A stretch of DNA of 52,853 bases. Origin: Saccoglossus kowalevskii. Lineage: Eukaryota; Hemichordata; Enteropneusta; Harrimaniidae. Where the stretch lies: contig NW_003132350.1 of NCBI RefSeq assembly GCF_000003605.2, positions 105,960 through 158,812 of the forward strand, written 5' to 3'. A program made the translations under genes and the position numbers. The first letter of the stretch is position 1. The number at the start of each line of letters is the position of its first letter. Shown piece by piece: positions 23,301 to 31,923 of this stretch. The notes beneath the pieces are model-generated. The model saw only the letters and a program-made list of their open reading frames with translations, was not told the origin of the DNA and ran no database searches.

Positions 23301-23737
23301 ACAAAATACACAAACTCTTCTAGAGATAATTTAAAATTTGACAAAGCTAAGTCATACATAACTTACCACGTACCATTCAATAGCGCATTTTGGATAGCAA
23401 AGTCCATTGAGGTTCATTTGATACTCAAAATATGGAATGGTGGTTCATGTAGGGTAAGTAAGACTCAGCTTAGTAAAATGAAGGTGATTGTGACAACACA
23501 ATAAAATCAGTGCTGTGGTGTATACAGTTCAAGATAGTAGTAGAAAAATACTGCCTACCCCGAATCCCGACTTGAAATGCTGATTAAAACAGAAACAAAA
23601 TGTTTTACCTCATCATCCGACTCTTCTTCTGGCAGTGGCTGTGATACTGGTTTGGTTTGTTGTGGTTGTACGGATGCTGTTGGTTTACCTTTAGACTGAG
23701 TACTTGTACCAGCATCCTGTGAAATTGCACAACCCAT
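8157..23737 (-). CDS. Nine-exon gene: 514-residue N-terminally lipidated coiled-coil protein, family not recognised
   Basis: Coding exons, in order of translation: 23609-23737, 21181-21362, 16897-17153, 14959-15157, 11745-12003, 10255-10420, 9930-10009, 8796-8889, 8157-8335. They total 1545 nt, 514 codons plus TAA, with every junction GT/AG and in frame (phases 0,2,1,2,0,1,0,1). The protein begins MGCAIS: Gly2 and Cys3 suggest N-myristoylation plus palmitoylation, hence membrane attachment. Residues 4-43 are Gln/Pro/Ser-rich ending in an acidic EEESDDE. Residues about 50-250 are charged and helical with coiled-coil character; 257-342 are a less repetitive helical segment rich in His and Trp; 343-395 is another charged helix; 425-455 is Pro/Ala-rich; 457-514 is a charged helix with the basic patch RRRNRRRK at 493-500. 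No enzyme motif is visible. A structural or adaptor role at a membrane is inference only. Confidence 0.88.
8796..8889 (-). CDS. Coding exon 8 (residues 425-455), Pro/Ala linker
   Basis: The acceptor TTTTCTCAG|AGC and donor TTTG|GTAAAA. It encodes a low-complexity linker, AAAPTPLPAGELAPPP, between charged helices. It enters at phase 0 and leaves at phase 1. At 94 nt in multiples of three plus one it would shift frame if skipped, so it is unlikely to be a cassette exon. Confidence 0.85.
9277..9707. mobile_element. Inverted-repeat element (~430 bp) in the intron between exons 7 and 8
   Basis: The left end reads CAGGCCAGACTTTTTTTATT and then CCTTGTTTC; the right end, read on the other strand, is GAGGCCAGACTTTTATTATC and then CCTTGTTTCGC. 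These form about 30 bp of terminal inverted repeat. The interior has AAATAAAATTTTATT stretches and no open frame. I recognise no superfamily. Confidence 0.75.
9930..10009 (-). CDS. Coding exon 7 (residues 399-424)
   Basis: An 80-nt exon with acceptor TTTTTCCAG|ATT and donor CAG|GTAAAA. It encodes an acidic segment, DFQDDPDAELARLVEADAV. Supported by exact phase agreement with its neighbours (1 in, 0 out). Confidence 0.85.
10255..10420 (-). CDS. Coding exon 6 (residues 343-397)
   Basis: The acceptor GTTTTCAG|GTT and donor TCAG|GTAAGT are strong. It encodes a basic amphipathic helix, KKRELRAERIKLIKEKIK, followed by a short polar tail. It enters at phase 0 and leaves at phase 1. Confidence 0.9.
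10421..11744. other. Intron between exons 5 and 6, no element recognised
   Basis: About 1.3 kb of AT-rich intron. I see no exon, inverted-repeat element or array in it. Confidence 0.5.
11745..12003 (-). CDS. Coding exon 5 (residues 257-342)
   Basis: The acceptor is TTTTTTAG|AAAT and the donor CAG|GTATGT, phase 0. It encodes helices with less heptad regularity: SAETRNNLIAASQNITSAQR, KFPYCTPQEM and a His-rich NRHQHAMACFATTHRR ending in VQWFDQ. The intron separating it from exon 4 is 2.96 kb and contains the 12504-13648 element. Confidence 0.9.
12504..13648 (+). mobile_element. Full-length copy of the dispersed ~1.1-kb element, intronic
   Basis: It shares both ends with 2384-2844 and carries an additional ~700-bp middle. 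The middle includes 3-4 diverged tandem units of about 155-166 bp, marked by ATCAAAGCAATCAGAC at 12690, 12844, 13010 and about 13167. One related unit also occurs at 31295-31382. The 3' part carries the same 80-codon open frame (13294-13536). It lies in the intron between exons 4 and 5. The class is not known. Confidence 0.75.
13649..14958. other. Intron between exons 4 and 5, distal part
   Basis: No exon or element recognised. An open frame of about 99 codons on the plus strand (13996-14295) has no recognisable family and is probably chance. Confidence 0.5.
14959..15157 (-). CDS. Coding exon 4 (residues 191-255)
   Basis: The acceptor ATTTTAG|AGAG is followed by two further AG dinucleotides; only the first keeps the frame from exon 3. 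The exon encodes the ELDMLTERQQRILVAKYKW segment and HNARVLLHHATNQLAF, ending at ARIPPG. The donor is AGG|GTAAGT, phase 2. It looks like the start of the most conserved-looking core of the protein, although I cannot test conservation here. Confidence 0.9.
15295..16260. mobile_element. Inverted-repeat element (~970 bp) interrupted by an assembly gap
   Basis: The left end TTACTGTAAAACCATT continues into TTAAGGTAGCGGGACTATTA. The right end on the other strand reads TCAGTAAAATTAAGGTAGCG and then AGACTATTATTTG. That gives about 33 bp of well-matched terminal inverted repeat. Because the interior contains unknown bases, its true length and any coding content are uncertain. Confidence 0.65.
15750..15842. 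other. Assembly gap (93 N)
   Basis: A run of N inside the intron between exons 3 and 4. It does not affect the coding exons. Confidence 1.
16262..16429. mobile_element. Degenerate inverted-repeat remnant
   Basis: The right end, on the other strand, is CTGTAAATGCATTAATTATT then CACTGGGTTTTAATTTTGC, closely matching the left end of the element at 37297. It abuts the preceding element. Its left end is too decayed to place with confidence. Confidence 0.45.
16671..16864 (+). mobile_element. MITE with TACTCTCAG ends, copy 1
   Basis: Terminal inverted repeat TACTCTCAGTGCAACAA on the left and, on the other strand, TACTCTCAGCGCAACAA on the right (16/17 match). It is 194 bp long with no open frame. 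A diverged copy in the opposite orientation lies at 29547-29763 and shares TATAAATATTTATAAA, CTATTGGC and GATTGGCTGGTT blocks. The right end of the element lies about 30 bp from the exon 3 donor. Confidence 0.8.
16897..17153 (-). CDS. Coding exon 3 (residues 105-189)
   Basis: The acceptor is TTTTAG|GAG and the donor ATTAA|GTGAGT. It encodes a long uninterrupted charged helix (QMMSQMQYDEQMAKEKQEY and KKKRLEQLLLEQE), the clearest coiled-coil part of the protein. The phases are 2 in and 1 out, and the upstream intron is about 4.0 kb. Confidence 0.92.
17154..19381. other. Intron between exons 2 and 3, proximal part
   Basis: About 2.2 kb of AT-rich intronic sequence with no exon, array or paired element that I could recognise. 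Confidence 0.5.
19382..19595 (+). mobile_element. MITE family with TACTGTAAAATACTTT ends, copy 1
   Basis: It starts ATACTGTGGAATACTTTATT then TTCGCTGG and ends AAGCGAAAATAAAGTATT then CTACAGTAT, a terminal inverted repeat of about 26 bp. The interior contains TTTTCGCTGAAAAG and CAGCGAAAATAGCGAAAA, which form a second, inner inverted repeat. It is 214 bp, non-coding, and the best preserved of at least six copies in the window. Confidence 0.85.
20164..20320 (+). mobile_element. MITE-like element, TTAAAGGG group, ~150-bp class, copy 2
   Basis: The left end TTAAAGCGGGGGAGTCGTCA followed by CCTGCGCATGCGTC matches the copy at 1615. The right end on the other strand is GAGAGGGTTGTCACCTGCGG then ATGCGCGAGAATTGAGTC. 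The two copies are about 80-85% identical by eye. It is intronic to the coiled-coil gene. Confidence 0.7.
20321..21180. other. Intron between exons 2 and 3, distal part
   Basis: No exon or paired element recognised; ends at the exon 2 donor. Confidence 0.5.
21181..21362 (-). CDS. Coding exon 2 (residues 44-103)
   Basis: The acceptor TTGTTCTAG|CCT and donor AAAC|GTAAGT are both strong. It encodes a charged helix with the segment WMELEKDIQLLESKGVGRR and a downstream EEIHQLQMEIKTC coiled-coil stretch. The upstream intron is about 2.2 kb and enters at phase 0; the downstream intron is phase 2. Confidence 0.9.
22397..22492. repeat. Short inverted repeat pair
   Basis: ACCAATCAGCAT at 22397-22408 is repeated perfectly inverted as ATGCTGATTGGT at 22481-22492. 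It may be the ends of a decayed ~96-bp element. It also places two inverted CCAAT motifs face to face. It lies in the intron between exons 1 and 2, which otherwise (21363-23608) shows nothing I recognise. Confidence 0.5.
23609..23737 (-). CDS. Coding exon 1 (residues 1-43), lipidation signal
   Basis: The ATG follows immediately after the acceptor TTATTCACAG, so this exon begins exactly with the start codon and a 5' UTR exon must lie upstream. The exon encodes MGCAISQDAG and a low-complexity Ser/Thr/Gln/Pro linker ending in acidic residues. The donor is GAG|GTAAAA, phase 0. Because the lipidation signal sits at the very edge of an exon, alternative first exons could add or remove it. Confidence 0.85.
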
Positions 23738-24220
23738 CTGTGAATAAAATTAATATAATAATTCAAAACAGGTCAGCCAGACAATCATGAATGGAAGTAA
23801 TCTCCATTAGAAGGGAAAACCTACTGTCAAATTAAACGAACAGCAGGGAGCAAATATAGAGCAGGCAGGTACTGAAAATGTAAACAGTAAAGTCATATTG
23901 GTTTAAGACAATAGTATATTTACATACAGTCTACTCTTTAATGATTGATGTGTCTGTTCATATCGGTAAAATAGCGAATATCAAGATTTGCTATAGATCA
24001 GCATATGTAGTGATTCAATGTACATAGTGATCATAGTGTGTACATTGGTTACACATACACTATAGTAACTTAGTACACTGTCAGCTGACTTGAAGAAACA
24101 ATAGAGTTGGGTCAAATTACCTACTTATATTTGTTTGTTCCATCACTTCATGACTCTGAGTCAGAAAAAGTAGGGAAATATGTTACAAGAGGACCCCTGG
24201 TTCAGACTTACTATTGGAAC

Positions 24221-24351
24221 TTGAAAGGGCAGTGTTCGTGCCACGTCCTGTTTGATATAGGACTCATAGTGACGTACACAGCACATATTAAATACATTGT
24301 TTGTTTATATGGAATTCAAACATATGCTACACAATGACCACCATCATTTAA
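24221..24351 (+). mobile_element. MITE-like element, TTAAAGGGC group, ~130-bp class, copy 2
   Basis: It begins TTGAAAGGGCAGTGTTCGTG and ends ACCACCATCATTTAA. The centre has GACTCATAGTGACGTA and AAATACATTGTTTGTTTA, shared with the copies at 24601 and 36348. It is 131 bp and lies in the 5' UTR intron of the coiled-coil gene. Confidence 0.75.
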
Positions 24352-24600
24352 TAATATTTAATTAATCTGGAAGATCAACAGCTGTAAAAATACATAAGTG
24401 TCTGATATATGATGTTACTGATTAAATTATTCTTCCAAAATATTAATTATATTAATATTAGGGTATCAACAGCTATAATTAAATCAACTTCGAAAACTGA
24501 CCCAATTAAAATGCTTGACTAAATCATATAAAATAAATGCAAATTACTGTTACATTGAATTTACCAACTGTTTGTGTAAATGCATTCTGATCATTTTAAC

Positions 24601-24731
24601 TTTTAGGGGGTGATGGTCGCCACACCATGCCATGTTCGATATGAATTCCTCAGTGATATATGCAATGCAAATAAAATACATTGTTTGTTTACAATAAAAT
24701 TGAACATTACGAGATGAATTCTACCTTTTAA
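24601..24731 (+). mobile_element. MITE-like element, TTAAAGGGC group, ~130-bp class, copy 3
   Basis: It begins TTTTAGGGGGTGATGGTCGC and ends CTACCTTTTAAAG. The centre has AAAATACATTGTTTGTTTAC in common with its relatives. It lies only 250 bp from copy 2 in the same orientation. Confidence 0.7.
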
Positions 24732-25286
24732 AGTCACAAGCCAGTTTTAAAGAAGGTGGACCAATCTGCTTAGCACACATGTGTTTTACAACAGTGCAGT
24801 ATATGATTTATGTCACACAATTCAATGCCACTCCTACCACTTACCGTCTATTGTCAGAGTTCAATTTCTGATCACAGTCTAGTTAATTCAATATTGAATT
24901 ATTTACACCAAATGACTTTATATAACAAAATAAAACAGTTACCATGGCAACATTAAGTGCAGAAAGTGCTACTATAATCTGGCTGTTACTATTACTGGAA
25001 TTGACAACCACATTACTATATAGGAAACTTTGATTATCAATGACACAAATTGGATTACAAGTTCCTATGATGGATTTAAAGCAGGCAAACCTCACAATAA
25101 GAACAACAAGTACCATAATTTGTAAGCAGTAATTTCAATTCATTCTTGAAAGTATTCAACTTGATTACTAATATGAAACATATTTAGGCAGGTTACTCAG
25201 CTCAACTTAGATATATGATTATTTTGAAAACAAGCTAAACTAGCTTTCAGCCAGCAAAATGTTAAGTTGTGCCTGAACTGCACTAC

Positions 25287-25668
25287 ATGCAGAGGTTTTT
25301 CTAGAAGAAATGAACAAGAGGGAGCACACACAGGCGAGGGAGTGGAGCAACATGGTGAATCGACCTGGAAACGCCATATCAGAAAGTTTCTGCGCTGTTT
25401 TAATGGTGTATCTATCGCCATTGTAATATTTTTGGAGTAATTTTAGTGTATTTGGTTTCCAGACACAATGTCAGCTGGTGTTGCTGGGAAGTTTTCACAG
25501 AGAAAAATATATTTGAGAAAGGTTTCATGTTGTACGGTAGCACGGAAGTCCGCGGCTCAAGAAATATATTTATGACTTGAAAGTTCAATCGGTAATTCAG
25601 TAAAAGGGCACCAGCCAAGAGTATCAGGGCGCTGCGCTCGTTATCCGGTTTAGAAAAACCCCTGCTAT
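25287..25668. mobile_element. Inverted-repeat element (~380 bp)
   Basis: The left end reads TGCAGAGGTTTTTCTAGA; the right end on the other strand reads TAGCAGGGGTTTTTCTAAAC. The interior has GGCGCTGCGCTCGTTATC near the right end. No coding capacity is seen. It lies in the 5' UTR intron. Confidence 0.6.
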
Positions 25669-26115
25669 ATGTATAGTGGTTCCTGGAAAAGTCTATTACC
25701 AACTGTTACATGTACATGTCATTTTTAAATCAATATTTTCTGCACATGGTGAATACATTAAATTTGGTCAGACAGTCTTGCTTTAATAGGAGTTTTTTTT
25801 TTTTAATCTTTAGAGAAATGTCACAAACTATTTAAAATGGTAGCTTAATATAGTTGCAATCTAAAAATTATATTTCAGTAAAGAAGACAAATATTGGAAT
25901 AAAAATATACTGAATTGATTTGACACATTTTTTTACTACTTAAAAAATCCATAGCCTAAATGCTAGTTACAGCAAACCAATGTAAAATACATATAGTATA
26001 TAGCATCCACCTCAAAAAGAAACTGTAGAAATAAAAAATATAAATATATTTGCTTGCCTTGATTAAGTTGCAAAATTTAGTTGTGAACACTTAACATCCA
26101 ATTATCTACCAGTAC

Positions 26116-26227
26116 TATCATTTTGGTATTTATACACTGAGATTCATTTGACCAAACTGGCAGCAAAAGGATAAAGGGCAGTCACTGATTACATTAGACA
26201 GGCAGTCTAATAGGGTCATTTTACATA
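26116..26227 (+). repeat. Dispersed repeat, copy 2 of 2
   Basis: Partner of 7510-7616, sharing ACATTAGACAGG and the flanking blocks in the same order. The two are diverged, perhaps 70-75% identical by eye. The rest of the 5' UTR intron between 25.7 and 27.4 kb shows nothing recognisable. Confidence 0.55.
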
Positions 26228-27411
26228 TATTGAGACTGCCAAAAGATGGGCACAATTTTTAATTTTTTTTTTTTTTAATTTAAGCAAAATATTTCAATGT
26301 CTATTACTTATAACTACATACATATACCGGTATATGCTGTATCAGAACACAATTTTAACAGCAGAAGACATAACTCTAAAAATACATTTACTGTATGCTG
26401 GATTATTAAAATATGACTATAGACATACCTCATAAGAACATGTGATATACTAATAGAATAAATACGGTAGTTATTCTTATGGCCATATCTGTATAGAAAA
26501 CTGGTATATCAGTACTGTACTTATTCCCCTAACATTAACAACAATGTGACTTAATATATGGTAAACACAAATGACATGATAATCTCTCTCATGTTTCCGA
26601 GTAATAATCTATAATACAGGAAAGTACTACTAGATCAGTCTATGGAATGTTCTGAAGGACACAGTGATTATGGACAGTGACCTTGTCAGGTTATTACTTG
26701 AAACTGCCATTTGAAATGCTTTTTCAGTCAATCAAATGTTCTTATATTTATTTAGACAAATTACAATTAACAAATATGTTTACGTAAATCTCTGTCATTA
26801 AATATCAGCAGGTAAAAATCAGACTGTAGTAGGTAAGTACTAGTAAATGCCCTTAAACTATGGACGATTATTGTTACAAGTCTGCGCTCAAACCTTTCTA
26901 AATGTATGAAGGCTGCACATTATTATCGTTAAATGTTAATATAATAATTGTTGACGTAATGGAACAAAAATATACAAAAATGACGCTAACCACCTGTTTT
27001 TATTTGCATTTAATATTACAATAACAGAACTACCTGCTGGCTCCGATTCAGCAGTCTTACTGTGCAGTTGCCTGTGTATCTCACACATGTTTAATCATTT
27101 CATAATTGTAATATTACTACCGTTTTACAACACATTGTAGTGACTGGTTATGAGTTCATGTAATGGATTCACTGAATGATGGCACTGCAGAATGACAACA
27201 ATGAAACCTTGAGTCGTCTGCATGGTTGAGGTCCACGGACTCGACCAAACTCAACACATAGTGTGTACATTGATAGTGACAAATCAAGTCGGCAGTTGAA
27301 GACGACAACAAAACACTGTTATCTAGTTACAGCTTGGACAATATGTTCTGATTTACCATCAGTCACTGACTATAAAGTCTTTGGAAACTTAAAATCAGAT
27401 TTAAAACTCAC

Positions 27412-27495
27412 CTTTCCGTTTAACAAATCTGGAAATCCGGTAAAAATCCAGGCCCCTGTCCTCGGCGAACAACCAGTCGAGCAAAGCCTCGCTTT
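27412..27495 (-). other. Putative non-coding first exon (5' UTR) of the coiled-coil gene
   Basis: On the minus strand a CG-containing stretch with no ATG (from about GATCCATAGAAAGCGAGG) ends GGAAAG|GTGAGT, a strong splice donor. The first coding exon needs an upstream UTR exon because its ATG is flush with its acceptor. This is the best candidate I see, with an intron of about 3.67 kb. The 5' boundary is a guess, placed near 27495. Confidence 0.45.
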
Positions 27496-27510
27496 CTATG
27501 GATCAATCTA

Positions 27511-27535
27511 ATTTGCATATCAATATGTGACGTCA
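27511..27535 (-). promoter_or_regulatory. Candidate promoter sites: octamer ATTTGCAT and CRE TGACGTCA
   Basis: ATTTGCAT (27511-27518, minus-strand ATGCAAAT) and the palindromic full CRE TGACGTCA (27528-27535) lie next to each other just upstream of the putative first exon. These match binding sites of POU-family and CREB/ATF-family factors respectively. Their placement suggests the promoter of the coiled-coil gene, but this is inferred from motifs only. Confidence 0.4.
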
Positions 27536-28072
27536 GCTCACTATAGCAATGGACATAAACAGACAACATCAGAAGGCAGAACGTAGAGGTTGTTATTCAT
27601 GGTCATGCCTTCGTTACGTACATAAATACTTGAAAATAAAATAAACAAAATGAAACTGATTAACGCAACAAAAATAATCAAATTTACAAACTATCCTAAA
27701 TTATCTCTTCGCCATTCAAAACATGTCTTATCAACATTCACCGAGTTGCTTCCGGGACGGAGACAGCAAAGTGAAAATGAGCAAACTGTATAATAAATTA
27801 TTAAACTTCTAACGATATTTAACAGAAATAAAATATACTCTTCTGTCACCATTAATATATAAATATGCATTATGATATTATCAGACTGGCGGGGACTGAC
27901 AACGAAACACGGCCATAAATGTATATGTTTTGATGTTATAACAAAACATCACAGTATCATAGCAACAGCTCTGGAATATATAAGACACGATGTCAAGGTT
28001 CATGATTCAAAATCAAGCTCAATTACCCCCAGATTTTAGTTTCGTTTTCATATACCAAGTTTTTCACAGGGA
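27536..28072. other. Upstream flank, no gene recognised
   Basis: No exon or element recognised between the candidate promoter and the next mobile element. Confidence 0.5.
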
Positions 28073-28517
<445 letters not shown>

Positions 28518-29546
28518 ACTTGGCAAAGCATCAGGAAATTCTCGTGTCCAACTTTATTATAACACGGTATGGAAAGATAGTTTTCAATTACTGGATGGTC
28601 TATCATTATCGCATGGGAAAACTTTGCCCATATACGTGTAAGAATATGTGTTAGAAGTAAAAAAAATCAGATACCTTCAAGATGACGAACCAAGGCGAAG
28701 CCGAGGTTCTTAATTGAGCTTCGAAGATCACTAAAACTTACTATATTCACCTAAAATATCAACATCATTTTCTATTTTCTAAACTACCCAATACATAATA
28801 TTTTCACCTTGACTTAACCACAATTAGTTTCATTAGAGCAATCATTTCATATTAGTATAGTAATAATTTTGCAATAAAACGAACATGAACGTAAGTGTCT
28901 TGTTCTGAATCCGGGCGTTTTTAATCTACAGCAAATTGTATAACACACACGGCGGTTAATTAAAAAACAGCAATCTCTCTATGGTTCTCTAAATACACGT
29001 GATTTAAAAAAAATGGTCCATGGGTGCGTTATTTTCTATATATTGTGGAAATACAAGTATGGAACAAACCGTGACGAACAACGATTGTACTACTCATCAC
29101 CTGTAACACATGCCATCGGGTAGTCTGTCGTAACGTTCACGATTGTATTACCTGTAGGTCTCCACAAGAACCATACCTTTGGTCAACATTTCGCGTTCCA
29201 GTCAGTTTGCGCATTTTTCCAAGTAACACGTGTACAGCCCGATTTTAACTATGTATGTATTTTTCTGTAGAGATTGTAATCGATTCACTTTTTCGATTGA
29301 CAACACGAGACTTACACGTTTATGGTACCCAGTGTATTCGAATAAGGCTAAACAATCACGTGACAAATTATAGAAACCCCGAGAATGCTGAATAAATGTT
29401 TTGCCACGTCTCAGATAAAAATATTGCAGTATATCAGGCCAAACATTGTCCACATTTTTTATATATGGTTTGGTATCAACGACAATCCCACGTGCAGTAT
29501 TTTGATACAAATTAAATACGGTCATAAATTATGATTATCTGCTTTT
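28518..29546. other. Intergenic stretch with four CACGTG E-boxes
   Basis: CACGTG occurs at 28996, 29227, 29357 and 29489, far more often than expected in AT-rich sequence. A 107-codon minus-strand open frame (29202-29525) covers three of them but has no recognisable family or start context, and I do not call it a gene. Confidence 0.35.
29090..29128 (+). repeat. Short duplicated segment, copy 1
   Basis: CTACTCATCACCTGTA and then CATGCCATCGGGTAGTCTGT recurs, with few changes and a 2-3 bp indel, at 30232-30268. Confidence 0.65.
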
Positions 29547-29763
29547 ACTATTGGCGCAACAGACCCATTTCCTTCATTTTTTAATGAATATTCATAAATG
29601 GAAGTATAAATCTAACCAGCCAATCAACGAGAGCAGCACGCAATTTGAAATCGTTCCAATGTTATTCCATCGGCCAATAGAAAATTCTCAATTCAGTGAA
29701 ATTGTTAAATTTGTGAATAAATATTTATAACGATGAAGGAAAAATATGATGTCGATAGTAACA
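29547..29763 (-). mobile_element. MITE with TACTCTCAG-like ends, copy 2
   Basis: Inverted relative to 16671-16864. It shares, on the minus strand, TTATAAATATTTAT, AATTTAACAATTTCACTGA, CTATTGGC and GATTGGCTGGTT. The ends have decayed (TACTATTGGCGCAACAG on the left). Confidence 0.7.
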
Positions 29764-30642
29764 TTTCAGGAGTTAATAATTTACGACTCAGGGGTACCAT
29801 ATGCGCTATCTTATCGTTGATGGCGCACTAGCATCTGAAATTCCAGCTTTATGAACAATATTAAGAATATACGTCAGGTAGACCTGTATAATAAATATAT
29901 GTTCAGCAGACTGTCTAATAAATGACTAACGTTTAGAGTGACTGTACGAAGTTTCACGGCACGGTAAATATCCAGGGTAGCATACGTAGATAAACTATAA
30001 TGTGCCTTGATTTTGTGAGCTAGATATACTAGTATCACAGTAAAATTTATGGAGCTAGCCTGCTTCGTACATTACAATAAATTATTAATGAAAATTACAC
30101 TGTGACAGAATATATAATAACTGATGTAAAATAATTTACAACAATCAACTATGTTACAGTAATAACATGAATCTTAGACGCTGCATATTGGCACTATGAG
30201 GAGACGATATGTCTATAGCTAGTTGATTATTCTACTCGTCACCTGTACATGCCGTCGGGTATTCTGTGTTAGAAATGGAATATAGCAGAGTGGGACTGTT
30301 AACGTTTAGAAGCATCTATATTTATATATACATGTACATGCAAGGAATTGGTATAAACTCACATAATGTATATTTTATATTATGCACTCAATAAATGAAA
30401 CTGATAAAAAAGCAAGATTCAGAGCTTATCGCAGAGTTCACACAGGTACATCGATGTCTGATGTGAACCATCACACGGACGTCCATGGAAATTGTAATCG
30501 CAGCTAGACTGATTAAAAATGTACATAGCTAACACAATTTTGACTTTGAGGAATATCATGTGTTGCGCCCTCCAGTGACAGTGACGTCAAAATGCCGTAT
30601 GCGGGTGAAAGCAATGACAAATGCATATTAAATCGATAATTG
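29764..30642. other. Intergenic, no gene recognised
   Basis: No exon recognised. It includes the second copy of the short duplicated segment (30232-30268). Confidence 0.5.
30232..30268 (+). repeat. Short duplicated segment, copy 2
   Basis: CTACTCGTCACCTGTACATG followed by CCGTCGGGTATTCTGT, matching 29090-29128. Confidence 0.65.
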
Positions 30643-30710
30643 TGTTTTGTTTTGTTTTGTTTTGTTTTGTTTTGTTTTGTTTTGTTTTGTTTTGTTTTGT
30701 TTTGTTTTGT
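30643..30710 (+). repeat. (TTTTG)n microsatellite, about 14 units
   Basis: An uninterrupted pentanucleotide run. The repetitive Val-Leu-Phe-Cys-Phe reading is an artefact. Confidence 0.97.
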
Positions 30711-31923
30711 AATCGTTCATCATCTAGAACATGGTCAAATATCTTGGAACACAATCTTCATTACTGGGGTACTGCAGGTGAAAACGATTTGATCTCCTGG
30801 GGACAGTAGACATAAATCTGGGTTGAGGGGTGCCACAACCTTCTGACAGTGTGAGCGTTTTTATACCCATTCATTGAACAAATTTATACCCAAAGCACAA
30901 TTTCTAAAACCTATATTTATCCAAGGCAAGCGACTTGAAGCTTGAAATAGCCCACAGTCGAGCAATAATAAATGCATGCATACTGGTATATTTTTATAAA
31001 CATCATAGTGGGGGAAATAAATAAACTTGGCTTCGTTTACATTCTTGTGTTTAGATCTTGTCACTTTGGGATTATAGGTTATATGATATGTCTGTGATTA
31101 GTAAAGAGTTTCCCTTATGTCACAAAATTATCTAATCTAATGCCAGTGTAAGTCCATTCAAGATGCATATGTACAAAGTATCAATTCAATCAAATTAGTA
31201 GTCATCAAAAGATGTCAAATGGCGTTTTTGGCCAAATAATATTCGCTAAAATGTCAGATTTGACACGATATCGGCACGAAATATTCAAGTCTATTAGAGG
31301 TCCACCCAAATACATATATATATACGTCCAAGTATCAACCCAATCAGAGCAGAAGTTTTCAAGAAAAAGTCGAAAATATCCATCTTCGATGATAGCAAAG
31401 CTAATAAAGACAACAGAGACTTTAATTTTATTTATTTTGTCAAATGTTGCCAAACCAGCACTTAAAGGTACCGCGCCCTCCATTTTACTGTGTTTGCCTG
31501 AACTACATGAAAGGCGTTGCTGGGGCGTGATTGAAACAATTTGACGATATTTACGCGGGATTTCCATACTTGCACATAGATCCACTGTGACAATTATTCA
31601 AAAAGAGCTACCCCAGATCTGCCAGCTATTTATACAAAGAATTTATACCTTTTTTGGACATTAAAGAACCTCGATAAACAGGACCCATTCCAGTGGCACG
31701 TCGATCCCTTAATCCCGGTAATTTCTATATAGTGCACCCCGGGAACGATCTTCGTGTACAATTTACGTCATATTCAACTTTATGGTATTATTAACAATCA
31801 ATAAAAATTATTATTAGTTCGTCGCTAGAGGGCGCGAATTACAAGAAATATGACGGAAAAATTTTGCATTGGGACGAGATCTGCTCACCAACCTCGCTCC
31901 TAAGGCGCGATCCAAAAAAAACA
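30711..31923. other. Intergenic, one repeat fragment
   Basis: Positions 31295-31382 resemble a tandem unit of the 12504-13648 element (GAGGTCC, AAATACATATA, CAAGTATCAA, TTTTCAAGAAAAAGTCGAAA). No exon recognised elsewhere in the stretch. Confidence 0.5.

Noticed and set aside
29202-29525. 107-codon minus-strand frame
   Set aside because: No recognisable domain or conserved-looking composition; kept only as part of the E-box region.
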